In this document: positions 1 to 8,676 of the stretch, piece after piece
How positions within the stretch are numbered: the stretch's first letter is position 1
How the letters are laid out: each line of letters opens with the position of its first letter
Assembly: GCF_030719295.1 (NCBI RefSeq)
Contig: NZ_CP120997.1
Span: 1,178,001 to 1,242,000, forward strand
DNA: 64,000 nucleotides
DNA from: Streptomyces sp. Mut1
Lineage (GTDB): Bacteria; Actinomycetota; Actinomycetes; Streptomycetales; Streptomycetaceae
Reading direction: 5' to 3'
Translations under genes and position numbers: made by a program
The notes under the pieces: generated by a model
Told to the model about the DNA's origin: nothing
The model's database searches: none
Seen by the model: the letters and a program-made list of their open reading frames with translations, nothing else

Positions 1-410
1 GGGCGCTGCTGGTGTGCGCGGCCGGGTACACCGAGGGCGGGAGGCTGGCGAAGGTGATGCCGGGGTGGCAGGTGACGGGCTGGGCGCTGATCCTGACGCT
101 GCCGCTCGCGCTGGCGGGTACCGCCGTCGCGCTGGTGTACGAGCCGGTGCGGCTGACGGCGCACGGGGTCGTCGGGCTCGTCTGGGTGTCGGCCGTCTCC
201 ACCTTCCTCGGTCTGTACGTCTGGTACCGGGGCATGGCGGAGATCGGGGTGGCGCGGGCCAGTCAGCTCCAGCTCGCCCAGCCGCTGCTGACCCTGTTCT
301 GGTCGTTCTTCCTGCTGGACGAACAGGTCGCGGCGGCGGCGCCGGTGGCCGCCGTCGCGGTCCTGGTCTGCATCGCGCTCACCCAGCGCGCCGGGCGCAC
401 CCGGTCTTAG
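1..410 (+). CDS. EamA/DMT-family transporter, C-terminal part (5' truncated by window edge)
   Basis: The reading frame is already open at the left edge (codons begin at base 3) and ends with TAG at 408-410. Four hydrophobic segments are visible: ALILTLPLALAGTAVALVY, GLVWVSAVSTFLGLYVWYRG, LLTLFWSFFLL and a final VAAVAVLVCIALTQ before a short Arg-rich tail. The GLYVWYRGMAEIGVARASQLQLAQPLLTL-type arrangement before the last helices is typical of the second EamA repeat of drug/metabolite transporters in the inner membrane. The substrate cannot be told from the sequence. The true start lies outside the window. Confidence 0.85.
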   Translation, partial: ALLVCAAGYTEGGRLAKVMPGWQVTGWALILTLPLALAGTAVALVYEPVRLTAHGVVGLVWVSAVSTFLGLYVWYRGMAEIGVARASQLQLAQPLLTLFWSFFLLDEQVAAAAPVAAVAVLVCIALTQRAGRTRS

Positions 411-452
411 ACTGGCGGCAACGGCACGCCACCCGTGAGGAGGTCACTCCCG

Positions 453-668
453 ATGGAGGCACACACGGGCGACCGGCTGCTGACGCACGGCAGGACCGTG
501 GGACAGCACGACCGGGTCGCGGAGATCGTCGAAGTCCTCGGGGACGGGGGCACTCCCCCGTACCGCGTCCGCTTCGACGACGGACACGAACATCTGCTCG
601 CACCGGGCCCCGACACGGTCGTCCAGCACACCGGCTGCGCGTCCGGCCGGGACGCGGACATCACGTAG
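453..668 (+). CDS. DUF1918 small protein
   Basis: A 71-residue protein that starts with MEAHTGDRLL. The ATG at 453 is preceded by GTGAGGAGG at 435-443, a good ribosome binding site 9 nt upstream, which is why this ATG is preferred over the longer in-frame GTG. The pattern GDxLxxHGRxVG..RVAEIVEVLGDGGTPPYRVRF followed by DGHEHLLxPGPD is the DUF1918 signature, a single small SH3-like domain of unknown function common in actinomycetes. No partner is obvious; it sits alone between the transporter tail and a convergent hydrolase. Confidence 0.85.
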   Translation: MEAHTGDRLLTHGRTVGQHDRVAEIVEVLGDGGTPPYRVRFDDGHEHLLAPGPDTVVQHTGCASGRDADIT

Positions 669-731
669 GCCCGCTGTCCGGACCGGCCCGCGAGCCGGGC
701 CCGATCCAGACGAAGAACCCTGGCGGAACCG

Positions 732-2012
732 TCAGCGCGGCGGCCGCGCCCGTGAGCGGTAGTGGTCGGCGACCACCCGGTCCAGCGCGCCGATCCGGTC
801 CGTGACCACGCTCTTCGCCGAGAAGTAGGCGTGGCCGCGGACCTGGTCGTGCCGGGCCGCCAGGACGATGTGGTGCGACAGCTCCGCCGGGTCCTGCCAG
901 GCTGCGGGCTGGGCCGGGTCGCCGCACTTGTAGAGCGCCTCGCCGATGAAGAGGTCGACGCCCGTGCCGCGTACGGCCTCGGACCACCAGGGCACGAGCA
1001 CGGCGTAGTCGGCCGCCGGGTAGCCGATGTTCCAGTAGAGCTGGGGGCAGATGTAGTCGATCCAGCCCTTCTTGATCCAGCCCCGGGTGTCGGCGTACAG
1101 GTCGTCGTACGTCTCCACACCCGCCCTGGTGTCCGAGCCGGCCGGGTCCGTGGCGGCGTTGCGCCAGACGCCGAAGGGGCTGATCCCGAACCGGACGCCG
1201 GGCTTGAGCGCCTTGACGCGTTCGGCGGTCTCGCGTACCAGCTGGTCCGTGTTGTCGCGCCGCCAGGCGGCCCTGTCCGGGAAGCCCGCGCCGTACTTCT
1301 CGTAGGCGGCGCCGTCCGCGAAGGTCTCGCCGGCCACCGGATACGGGTAGAAGTAGTCGTCCCAGTGCACCGCGTCGATGTCGTAGCGGCGGACCGCGTC
1401 GAGCATCGCGTCCCGCACGAAGGCGCGGACCTCGGGCAGCCCCGGGTTGTAGTACAGCTTGCCGCCGTAGGGCAGGACCCAGTCGGGGTGGCGCCGGGCC
1501 GGGTGGCTCGCGGTCAGCTTCGAGAGGTCCGTGTGGTTGGCCACCCGGTACGGGTTGAACCAGGCGTGCAGTTCGAGCCCCCGGCTGTGCGCCTCCTGGA
1601 CCGCGGTGCCCAGCGGGTCCCAGCCGGGGTCCTTGCCCTGCACCCCCGTCAGGCACTGGGCCCACGGTTCGTACGCGGAGGGCCACAGCGCGTCGGCGGA
1701 CGGGCGGACCTGGAGGATCACCGCGTTCAGCTTCCGCTCGACGGCCCGGTCGAGGTACGCGATCAGCTCGGCCCGCTGCGCGGCGGCGGACAGCCCGGCC
1801 TTCGACGGCCAGTCGGTGTTGGCGATGGTCGCCACCCACATGCCGCGCAGCTCGCGCCGCACCACGTCCCGCCGGCCGGCCGGTCCCGGGCGGGCCTGTT
1901 CCCGCCGGGGCGTCGCGACGGCGGCGTCACCGGCCACGGCCGCCGCCCCCGCCACCCCGGCGACCGTCCCGGCCGCACCGGTCACCCAACCCCTTCGGGT
2001 CACTCCTCGCAT
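732..2012 (-). CDS. Exported glycosyl-hydrolase-like family 10 protein (GHL10/DUF187), Tat-type signal
   Basis: About 426 residues if started at the ATG at 2012, which yields an N-terminus MRGVTRRGWVTGAAG with a twin arginine followed by a hydrophobic Ala/Gly-rich stretch, consistent with Tat export. The mature part opens with RELRGMWVATIANTDWPS and contains AVILQVRPSADALW, ELHAWFNPYRV and DAVHWDDYFYPYP, all hallmarks of the GHL10 (DUF187) TIM barrel of bacterial uncharacterised hydrolases. Family members are probably extracellular glycosidases; the substrate is not known. Upstream AAGGGG supports this start weakly; a longer N-terminus up to 2078 would disrupt the signal peptide and is rejected. 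Confidence 0.85.
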   Translation of the reverse strand: MRGVTRRGWVTGAAGTVAGVAGAAAVAGDAAVATPRREQARPGPAGRRDVVRRELRGMWVATIANTDWPSKAGLSAAAQRAELIAYLDRAVERKLNAVILQVRPSADALWPSAYEPWAQCLTGVQGKDPGWDPLGTAVQEAHSRGLELHAWFNPYRVANHTDLSKLTASHPARRHPDWVLPYGGKLYYNPGLPEVRAFVRDAMLDAVRRYDIDAVHWDDYFYPYPVAGETFADGAAYEKYGAGFPDRAAWRRDNTDQLVRETAERVKALKPGVRFGISPFGVWRNAATDPAGSDTRAGVETYDDLYADTRGWIKKGWIDYICPQLYWNIGYPAADYAVLVPWWSEAVRGTGVDLFIGEALYKCGDPAQPAAWQDPAELSHHIVLAARHDQVRGHAYFSAKSVVTDRIGALDRVVADHYRSRARPPR

Positions 2013-2200
2013 CGCCCCGCACCTGCCCCTTCTTCGCACTCGTTCATATGCCCGCAATCCGGGCGCAGGTCCGAGCATGCCCGCCCCGGCCCGCGATCCC
2101 CGGCAGGCGACGGAGTAACGTCGTGGAGTCGTGGTGGAGCCCGGAATCAGACGGAAGCCGCCGAACGGAGAACATCGAGAGGCACGAGGTGACGGACTCT

Positions 2201-3058
2201 ATGGCCGACATTGCACGCGTCGGAGTGGTGGGCTGCGGCCAGATGGGCGCCGGCATCGCGGAGGTCTGCGCCCGCAGCGGCCTGGACGTCAAGGTGGCCG
2301 AGACTACCGGCGAGGCGCTGGAGATCGGCCGCACCCGGCTCCACAACTCCCTGTCGAAGGCGGCGGAGCGCGGCAAGATCACCGCGGCGGAGCGCGACGA
2401 GACGCTGGACCGCCTCAGCTTCACCACCGACCTCGGCGAGTTCGCCGACCGTGACCTCGTCATCGAGGCCGTCGTGGAGAACGAGCAGGTCAAGACCGAG
2501 ATCTTCCAGGTCCTCGACCAGGTGGTGACCCGCCCGGACGCGATCCTCGCCTCCAACACCTCCTCGATCCCGCTGGTGAAGCTGGCCGTCGCCACCTCCC
2601 GGCCGGACCAGGTCATCGGCATCCACTTCTTCAACCCGGCGCCCGTGCAGAAGCTCGTCGAACTGATCCCCGCGCTCACCACCTCGGACGAGACGATCGC
2701 ACGTTCCGAGGCCGTGGTGCAGGACATACTGGGCAAGCACCCGATCCGCGCCCAGGACCGCTCCGGCTTCGTCGTCAACGCACTGCTGATCCCTTACCTC
2801 CTCTCCGCGATCCGGATGTTCGAGTCGGGCATCGCCAGCCGCGAGGACATCGACAACGGCATGGAGATGGGCTGCGCCCACCCGATGGGCCCGCTCAAGC
2901 TCGCGGACCTGATCGGCCTGGACACCGTGGCCTCCGTCGCCGACTCGATGTACGCCGAATACAAGGAGCCCCTGTACGCCGCTCCCCCGCTCCTCCAGCG
3001 CATGGTGGACGCGGGGCGGCTGGGGCGCAAGACGGGGTCGGGGTTCTACCCGTACTGA
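2201..3058 (+). CDS. hbd: 3-hydroxybutyryl-CoA dehydrogenase
   Basis: A 285-residue NAD(P)-dependent 3-hydroxyacyl-CoA dehydrogenase. The N-terminal Rossmann motif GVVGCGQMGAGIA is at about residues 7-19, LASNTSS and IGIHFFNPAPV follow, and the C-terminal helical domain has GFVVNALLIPYL and ENGMEMGCAHPMGPLKLADLIGLD-like segments, all canonical. It reduces acetoacetyl-CoA or oxidises 3-hydroxybutyryl-CoA in short-chain acyl-CoA metabolism in the cytoplasm. ATG 2201 is preferred because GAGGTGA lies 8 nt upstream; an in-frame GTG at 2189 with GAGAGG upstream would add four residues (MTDS) and cannot be excluded. A strong hairpin follows the stop. Confidence 0.95.
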   Translation: MADIARVGVVGCGQMGAGIAEVCARSGLDVKVAETTGEALEIGRTRLHNSLSKAAERGKITAAERDETLDRLSFTTDLGEFADRDLVIEAVVENEQVKTEIFQVLDQVVTRPDAILASNTSSIPLVKLAVATSRPDQVIGIHFFNPAPVQKLVELIPALTTSDETIARSEAVVQDILGKHPIRAQDRSGFVVNALLIPYLLSAIRMFESGIASREDIDNGMEMGCAHPMGPLKLADLIGLDTVASVADSMYAEYKEPLYAAPPLLQRMVDAGRLGRKTGSGFYPY

Positions 3059-3066
3059 CCGTCCTA

Positions 3067-3103
3067 CCGACAGGCCCGGCGCTGATGCCGCCGGGCCTGT
3101 CGG
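3067..3103. terminator. Bidirectional hairpin terminator after hbd
   Basis: A perfect 14-bp inverted repeat: CCGACAGGCCCGGC at 3067-3080 and its complement at 3090-3103, with a 9-nt loop. It lies 8 bp after the hbd stop and faces the 3' end of the leftward biosynthetic operon that finishes at 3235, so it probably serves both convergent units. There is no U-tract, as usual in Streptomyces. Confidence 0.85.
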
Positions 3104-3234
3104 AGCGCGTTGCCCGAGGTCCGACCCATGTGTGGCCCGTAATTCCTCGTCTCCCGCTGCCGGCCCAGTGCAGTGTCACAGCGCTGAGGAGCAGCGGTGT
3201 GGGTGGTCGTGACCGAGATCTCGGGCCTTCTGCG

Positions 3235-3519
3235 TCAGGCCAGGGTGATGACGCTGCTGGCCGCTAGTTCGACGATGACCTCGGCCGTGTCTTCGACTGC
3301 GGTCTGCTCGTCCACCTCGTACTCCGCGGCAAGCAGACGGCCGATCTGGGCGACCGTGTTGCTTCCGTCGATCTGCTTCCAGATGAACGCGGCCGTCTCG
3401 GAGAGCTCGAAGGCCTGGGTGGGGCCGGCGATCATCATCTGCCCCCGGACATTGCGGACCCGGGCATCGAGCCTGCGGGTGGGGACCGATGCGTGGACGT
3501 TCTGCTGAGTGTCGGACAT
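3235..3519 (-). CDS. PqqD-like RiPP recognition element protein
   Basis: A 94-residue protein, the size of a stand-alone PqqD or lasso B1 protein. The segment FELSETAAFIWKQIDGSNTV (residues about 38-56) followed by AQIGRLLAAEYEVDEQTAVEDTAEVI is the typical winged-helix RRE pattern that binds a leader peptide and hands it to the modifying enzyme. Its ATG (3519-3517) overlaps the stop of the upstream nucleotidyltransferase as TGATG, so it is translationally coupled. It is the last gene of the leftward operon. The probable client is the YxxP-leader peptide encoded at 9375-9443, and the partner enzyme is the asparagine-synthetase homologue at 5089-7299. That pairing is inferred from lasso-peptide systems. 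Confidence 0.88.
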   Translation of the reverse strand: MSDTQQNVHASVPTRRLDARVRNVRGQMMIAGPTQAFELSETAAFIWKQIDGSNTVAQIGRLLAAEYEVDEQTAVEDTAEVIVELAASSVITLA

Positions 3520-4307
3520 CAGACGGATACCTCCATGGATACGTGCTGGCAAAGGCGGAGTGCCTCCTCGACCCAGGCGCGGGGCGCCGAAGGGTCGAAC
3601 GATTGCATCGTCTCGATCGCCCAGTACTGGTCGAAGGTGACGATCGTGGGGTCGGCGGTGCGGAAGCGCCGGGCCCGCCACTTCGCGTTCTGGCCGTACT
3701 CGCCTTCGAAGGCGAGCAAGGCGTCCATCGCGTAGCCGAAGGCGATCTTCACGGAGAGCACGGAGCTCTCCACGTCGCCTGCTTCGAGCTGTCCGACGAC
3801 ATCCTGGGTGTAGGTGTCGACGCTGTTCAGGGCTCGGGCGACCATGACCGACCGCAGACCGGAGTCGGCCAGCTGCTTTTGACGGCTCCCGAGCCAGTCC
3901 GCCCCGGTGAGCGGATACGCGTAGGAAAGCCGCTCCAGGAAGTCCAGCTCGTCGGTGGACAGACGGCGACCGACCTCCTGGGTCCCTTCCAGTACCGACC
4001 AGTCGACCTTGGATATCACCTGCTGGATCTGATCGGTGCGCCAGTACTCGATGTCCCAGCGCCGGCCATCGACGTACTTGATCTCCACCGGGAGGGTGTC
4101 CGGCTCCAACGGCACCTGGACGTACACCGCCGTCTCGCTGCGGTAGTCCTCCTCCGTAATGACGTAGATGTCCACGTCGCTCAGTGCGTTTCCCCAGCCG
4201 CGGACCAGTGAGCCACTGATGTAGACGCTGCGGCAGGCGGCCGGGAGAACCCCCAGCTCCTGCAACTGCTCCAGGGAGGCCAGCGAGGCCCCTGGCAGGT
4301 CGGTCAT
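3519..4307 (-). CDS. MNT-type nucleotidyltransferase
   Basis: 262 residues. The N-terminal YISGSLVRGWGNALSDVDIYV (about residues 29-49; GS at 32-33 and SDVD at 43-46) is the nucleotidyltransferase-fold signature GS-x-G-x-SDxD that binds NTP and metal; WDIEYW near residue 84 may provide the third acidic residue. The rest is helical with no recognised domain. The ATG at 4307 has a perfect AAGGAGG site just upstream and overlaps the protease stop (ATGA). Comparable nucleotidyltransferases accompany some lasso-peptide clusters, but the transferred group and acceptor here (peptide, phosphonate or another small molecule) cannot be read from sequence. Confidence 0.78.
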   Translation of the reverse strand: MTDLPGASLASLEQLQELGVLPAACRSVYISGSLVRGWGNALSDVDIYVITEEDYRSETAVYVQVPLEPDTLPVEIKYVDGRRWDIEYWRTDQIQQVISKVDWSVLEGTQEVGRRLSTDELDFLERLSYAYPLTGADWLGSRQKQLADSGLRSVMVARALNSVDTYTQDVVGQLEAGDVESSVLSVKIAFGYAMDALLAFEGEYGQNAKWRARRFRTADPTIVTFDQYWAIETMQSFDPSAPRAWVEEALRLCQHVSMEVSV

Positions 4308-5092
4308 GGTGTTCCTCCTTCGTCGTGCTCCCGCTGGAGCTCGAAGACGATCGATGGCGCGTTGTTGACCACGTGCGCGACCAGCGCAGGCAGGATCGAG
4401 CCGGAAGCCACGGTGAGGCCCAGCAGCACGGCCGCGGCACTCACTTCGGTCACGGTCGCCCGTGCCGAGCCGCGCCGATTGGCGCCAGGTGCGATGTGGT
4501 GCCGGGCGACGAAGGCCGCGGCGGCGAGGAGGCCCAGCGGCCCGGCGGCGACTGCGGGGGCCGCCAGGTACGTCCCTCGGAACACCACCTCCTCGCCGGT
4601 CGGTGAAAGCAGGCTGGTCGTCACTCGGGCCAGCGCCTGCGGCCGAGGGGTCGGCCCGTACAGGAAGGCCAGATCGCCGGAGACCAGCGCGCGAAGGTTC
4701 ATCCCGCCCAGCAGGACGAGCGCGATGCCCGCGGCGGAGCCCAGCGGGTACCACCACCACGCGGGCGAGTCGCCGAACCAGGACGGGCCGGACACGACAG
4801 CGAGGACAGCGGCCCCGACCGGCACCACCATTCCGGCCGAGGTCTCGGCCCAGAAGCTCGGTCCGCTGCGTCGGCGGCGCGGCACCCGCCACGGCAGCCC
4901 GACGAGAACGGTCTCGATCCCTACGGCTACGCCTGCCCACCGGAGGGAACCACCCTGACCCCAGAGTGCTGTCGCGTAGGCGAGCACGCAGGCAGCGGCC
5001 GCGGTTCGCCCGCCGTCCAGCTTCCACGCCTTCCAGTCGAATGTCGGATCCGGACCGGCCTGGGTCATCCGAGTCCGCTCATCGGCCGTCAC
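4304..5092 (-). CDS. CPBP-family intramembrane protease
   Basis: 262 residues with several hydrophobic segments and the Abi/CPBP motifs in order: GEEVVFRG (E167, E168, R172), FVARHHI (H198/H199) and HVVNN (H240, N243/N244). These form the metal-dependent glutamic protease site of the Rce1-like family inside the membrane. It starts with GTG at 5092 overlapping the stop of the asparagine-synthetase gene as GTGA, and its own stop overlaps the next gene. No transglutaminase-like lasso leader peptidase is present in the cluster, so this enzyme is the best candidate for leader removal; a role in self-immunity is the alternative. Both roles are inference. Confidence 0.82.
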   Translation of the reverse strand: MTADERTRMTQAGPDPTFDWKAWKLDGGRTAAAACVLAYATALWGQGGSLRWAGVAVGIETVLVGLPWRVPRRRRSGPSFWAETSAGMVVPVGAAVLAVVSGPSWFGDSPAWWWYPLGSAAGIALVLLGGMNLRALVSGDLAFLYGPTPRPQALARVTTSLLSPTGEEVVFRGTYLAAPAVAAGPLGLLAAAAFVARHHIAPGANRRGSARATVTEVSAAAVLLGLTVASGSILPALVAHVVNNAPSIVFELQREHDEGGTP

Positions 5093-7299
5093 CGTGCCAC
5101 GTCCGCAGGTTCGCCGAGCCGGACCAGCCCGGCGAGTAGGGCCTCGTCGAGCGGCTCCTGGACGTCCTTCAGCGTGCAGTCGACCGCCGCGAGGATCTCC
5201 TTGAGCGACCGAACCCCGTCAACGGCCCGCAGCACGGCCAGCCAGGGCGCCGACTCCTGAGGATCGACCAGGTACTCGATGGCCCCGTCGACCAGGATCA
5301 GCCACCCGTCGTCGAGCGCCGGAGCGTGGGCGATGAGTACCTCGGGAGCGAGGGCCAAAACCCGGTCCGGATCGATGTCGGTACCCGGCGCGGCGCTGAA
5401 CCTGGCAGCGAGCTGGTCCGCCGATGCGTCCCAGTCCTCGACCGGCAGCGCCGTCGGGACGGTGTACGAGTGCTGGACGGGAGGGGCCGGCAGGTCGGTG
5501 GCCATGGTTTCCAGCAGGCCGAGGTTGACCAGCCTGAGCAGGAAGTCGACGTGTGCTGATTCGGAGTCCGCCTCCAGGCGCCGCAGTGTGGCGCGGGCCG
5601 CGTCCGCGGAGATATATGTCCGGGCGCCGGGAGCCGCCAGTGCCTCTTCCAGGAGCGCGTCCCCGTTTTGGGCGAGCATGGAGACCATGGTGGTGAAGGC
5701 ATGGCGGCGGCCCTCCCCGTAGAAGAAGGGGACCTTGGGCCGGTCCGCCAGGACCGGGTCCACCAGATCTGCCACGGCCAGGCGCAGGATGCGCTTGTCG
5801 AGAAGCAGCGCCGGGCGGCGGTGCCGGGGGATGGTCGCGAGCAGATCGACCAGCCGGTGATCGAGGAACGGGACCCGGGTTTCGATGCCGCTGCCGGATG
5901 CGGTGCGGTCCTCGTGCCAGCAGTTGTACTGCTGTAGATCGCGGTATTTGCTGGAGGTGTACGCGGCGTACGGGTCATCGAGTGCGTAGCGGCCATCGGC
6001 GGTCAGGGCGCGATCGGAGACGAGCGGGAGCTCGGAGTGTTCCCACCAGGCAGCGAGTTCCGGACGGTCGATCATTGCGCGGCGCCGGGCCATCTGCCGA
6101 AGGCTCTCCTCATGGTCCGCCCAGTCCCCTCCGCCCAGCCCGACCGAATAGCCGCCGTTGAACTCGTCGCTGCCCTGGCCCACCAGGACGACCTTGAGGT
6201 CCGGGCGGGCGGCGCGGGCATAGCGGTGCAGGCCCGCTTTGTAGAACTGCTCCGGACCGCACAGCGGTGTTTCCAGCAGCCAGAGCAGTTGCTTCCACTC
6301 CTCGGCGGTGGGGATGTCCTGCGTGCCGAAGAGCACCTGGTGGTTGGTGAGTCCCAGCGAGGCGGCTGCCCGGTGGGCGTGTTCGGCGTCGCCGTTGACG
6401 AGGGTGCTCCCGCTGAGGACGGTGAACGTCTGCAACGAGGCCGTGCGTGCGGCTAGTGCGGCGATCGCTACGGAGTCGATCCCGCCGCTCAGGAACAGGC
6501 CCACCTCGGCGTCGGCCGTCATGTGCTCGGCCACCGACGAGGCCAGCAACTCGCGGTAGGCGGCGGCGAACTCGTTGTCGGAGGCGTCCGAGTCGCCACC
6601 CGGGGTCGGGAGTTGCCAGTACCGGTGGGTGCGAGTGCGTCCGTTCGCCAACTCGATCTCCAGGACGGTGCCGGCCGGGACCTGCTCAATGCCCTGGAAC
6701 CAGCTGGTCGGTGGCGCGCCGGAGAGAGTAGGGGTGGCCGAGAGCATCGGATCGGCGAGAGCTGCGGCCCAGTCGATTCCGCGTGGAGTGCCGGGATCGG
6801 AGAAGAGCGCCTTGATCTCGGAGCCGAAGACCATCCGGGTCCCGTCGCGGTGGAGGTAGAGCGGCTTGATACCGAAGCGGTCCCGTCCCAGGAGCAGGGT
6901 GCCGCGGGTGCGGTCCCAGAGGGCGAAGGCGAACATCCCGCGGACCTCAGCCAGGAAGTCCAAGCCGCGGGCCTGGTAGAGGTGCAGCAGCACCTCGCAG
7001 TCGGATCCGGTGCGCGGTCGGACGCCGGGAAGACCTGCCAGTAATTCCCGGTGGTTGTAGATCTCGCCGTTGGCGATCAGCACGATTGAGCCGTCCGGGC
7101 TGGTCAACGGCTGGGCACCGCCGGCTGGGTCGATCACCGACAACCGGCGGAACGCCAGCCCGACCGGGCCGTCCAGCAGGAGCTGTTCGTCGTCGGGCCC
7201 CCGGTGGGCGATGGCAGCGGCCATCTTGAGCAGAGTGCCCCTGGTCTCCGGCGGTAGGGCTGTCCCGCTGGTGCTGATGACACCGGCCAGGCCGCACAT
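5089..7299 (-). CDS. Glutamine-dependent asparagine-synthetase homologue with C-terminal extension
   Basis: 736 residues, roughly 100 longer than most AsnB proteins. It has an intact class II amidotransferase domain (Met-Cys start with nucleophile C2, RLSVID about 52-57, NGEIYNH about 77-83, GSD 98-100) and an ATP-pyrophosphatase synthetase domain (SGGIDS 271-276, GQGSDE about 374-379). The C-terminal tail from about residue 640 (WLILVDGAIEYL, then VRSLKEILAAV and EALLAGLVRLGE) looks like a winged-helix or PqqD-type domain. The family adenylates a carboxylate and makes an amide. Because C2 is intact it should still generate ammonia, unlike typical lasso cyclases. Probable substrate is the cluster peptide; an acceptor amine other than ammonia is possible. 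The ATG is preceded by GGAGAGAGG. Confidence 0.9.
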   Translation of the reverse strand: MCGLAGVISTSGTALPPETRGTLLKMAAAIAHRGPDDEQLLLDGPVGLAFRRLSVIDPAGGAQPLTSPDGSIVLIANGEIYNHRELLAGLPGVRPRTGSDCEVLLHLYQARGLDFLAEVRGMFAFALWDRTRGTLLLGRDRFGIKPLYLHRDGTRMVFGSEIKALFSDPGTPRGIDWAAALADPMLSATPTLSGAPPTSWFQGIEQVPAGTVLEIELANGRTRTHRYWQLPTPGGDSDASDNEFAAAYRELLASSVAEHMTADAEVGLFLSGGIDSVAIAALAARTASLQTFTVLSGSTLVNGDAEHAHRAAASLGLTNHQVLFGTQDIPTAEEWKQLLWLLETPLCGPEQFYKAGLHRYARAARPDLKVVLVGQGSDEFNGGYSVGLGGGDWADHEESLRQMARRRAMIDRPELAAWWEHSELPLVSDRALTADGRYALDDPYAAYTSSKYRDLQQYNCWHEDRTASGSGIETRVPFLDHRLVDLLATIPRHRRPALLLDKRILRLAVADLVDPVLADRPKVPFFYGEGRRHAFTTMVSMLAQNGDALLEEALAAPGARTYISADAARATLRRLEADSESAHVDFLLRLVNLGLLETMATDLPAPPVQHSYTVPTALPVEDWDASADQLAARFSAAPGTDIDPDRVLALAPEVLIAHAPALDDGWLILVDGAIEYLVDPQESAPWLAVLRAVDGVRSLKEILAAVDCTLKDVQEPLDEALLAGLVRLGEPADVAR

Positions 7300-7366
7300 G
7301 ATGATGACCTCTCTCCGAACTTGCTGTGCTGATGCTTTGGGGTCAAACCGGCTTCCCGCGGACGGT

Positions 7367-8653
7367 TCAGGAGGGTCTGGCCGCTTCGGCGTCGGCCCGG
7401 GTGACCGTGCGCAGTGGCGTGAGCCCGGCAGCCAGGAAGACGAGCAGGCCGCCGATCGAGCCGATCACCAGGGCCAGCTTCGGGGAGGCGGCGCTCGCCA
7501 GCGCCCCGCCGGCCAGGGCACCGAGGGTGGCCCCGCTCCAGGCAGTGGTGCGCAGGGCGCTGCGCAGTCGGCCGAGCATTTCGGGCGGGGTGCGGCTCTG
7601 GCGCAGCGAGGTCGCGGTGGTGTTGTACACAACGATGCCCATCCCGGTGAACGTGCCGCCGACTCCGGCCAGCAGCCCGGCAACCCAGCCGTCACCCCAA
7701 GGCAGCAGAAGCCCGCCGAACAGGCAGGCGGTGGGAAAGGCCCACAGGGCAGTGGCGGGGGACCGGTCCGCGAGCCGACCGGTGAGTGCGGCGCCGATCA
7801 CGCCGCCGATTCCGGAGACCGCGAAGACGATACTGACCCCGGTGGTGCCCAGGCCCGCCTCGTGGACCAGGTGCGGGACGAGGACGGCCGTCGTACCGGT
7901 GGCGAAGAAGTTGTAGCTCGCGGAGACGCCGGCCAGAATCAGCAGCAGCTTCTCGCCCTTCAGGAAGCGCAGGCCTTCGAGGATGTCCAGTCGGATCGGG
8001 CGCCGGGAAGTACCGGGCTCCGCAGTGCGGCGGGCCTCGGGTACGGGAACCAGAAGGGCACCCAGCGCGCTGGCGAGATAGGTGACCGCATCGACGGCCA
8101 TCGCATATGGCGCTGTGAGCACCCCGATCAGCACGCTGGCGACGGTCGGGCCGGCGACCTGGGCCACCGAGTCGGTACCGTTCAGGCGGGCGTTGCCCCA
8201 GTTCAGTTGGGTGCGGTCCAGAACGAGCGGGACGAACGCGAAGAGTGCCAGGTCGAAGAACATGGTCAGGGCGGACACCCCGAACGCGACGGCTACGAGC
8301 AGGCCGAGCGAAAGCAGGTCCAAGGCCGCCGCAATGGGGATCAGCGCGACCAGTACGCACCTCAGCAGACTCGCCGCGATCAGGATCGGGCGTCGTCGCC
8401 AGCGGTCGACCCAGGCTCCGGCGTGCAGCCCGAAACCGAGGTAGCAAAACCCCTCCGCGGCGGTCAGCAGGCCGACCTGCCAGGCGGGGGCGTGCAGCAC
8501 GACCACGGCGATCAGGGGTAGCGCGACATGGCTGATCCGGGTGCCGAAGGCGCTCGCGGCCTCGCCTGCCCACAGCCGGTTGAAGTACCGCTTGGCACGC
8601 CGCGACACCTCATCGACGTCGGGTTCGGAACCTTCTTCTGTGGTGGCGGTCAT
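7367..8653 (-). CDS. MFS transporter (probable product exporter)
   Basis: 428 residues with about 12 hydrophobic segments and a cytoplasmic N-terminus. GAWVDRWRRRPILIAASLLR (near residue 90) is the loop 2-3 signature of major facilitator proteins of the DHA3/enterobactin-exporter type, and a second copy, GRLADRSPATALWAF, follows in the C-terminal half. It lies between the kinase-like gene and the asparagine-synthetase gene in the same direction, 67 bp before the latter. The likely role is export of the cluster product or resistance. ATG 8653 has GGAG about 10 nt upstream; a longer frame to 8860 would overlap the preceding gene and is rejected. Confidence 0.88.
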   Translation of the reverse strand: MTATTEEGSEPDVDEVSRRAKRYFNRLWAGEAASAFGTRISHVALPLIAVVVLHAPAWQVGLLTAAEGFCYLGFGLHAGAWVDRWRRRPILIAASLLRCVLVALIPIAAALDLLSLGLLVAVAFGVSALTMFFDLALFAFVPLVLDRTQLNWGNARLNGTDSVAQVAGPTVASVLIGVLTAPYAMAVDAVTYLASALGALLVPVPEARRTAEPGTSRRPIRLDILEGLRFLKGEKLLLILAGVSASYNFFATGTTAVLVPHLVHEAGLGTTGVSIVFAVSGIGGVIGAALTGRLADRSPATALWAFPTACLFGGLLLPWGDGWVAGLLAGVGGTFTGMGIVVYNTTATSLRQSRTPPEMLGRLRSALRTTAWSGATLGALAGGALASAASPKLALVIGSIGGLLVFLAAGLTPLRTVTRADAEAARPS

Positions 8654-8676
8654 GCGTGCGATTCTCCGGAGGGAGG

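Noticed and set aside
3104..3234. Second small peptide gene after the PqqD-like gene
   Set aside because: The only frame runs into the terminator and hbd antisense, without a ribosome binding site or leader motif.
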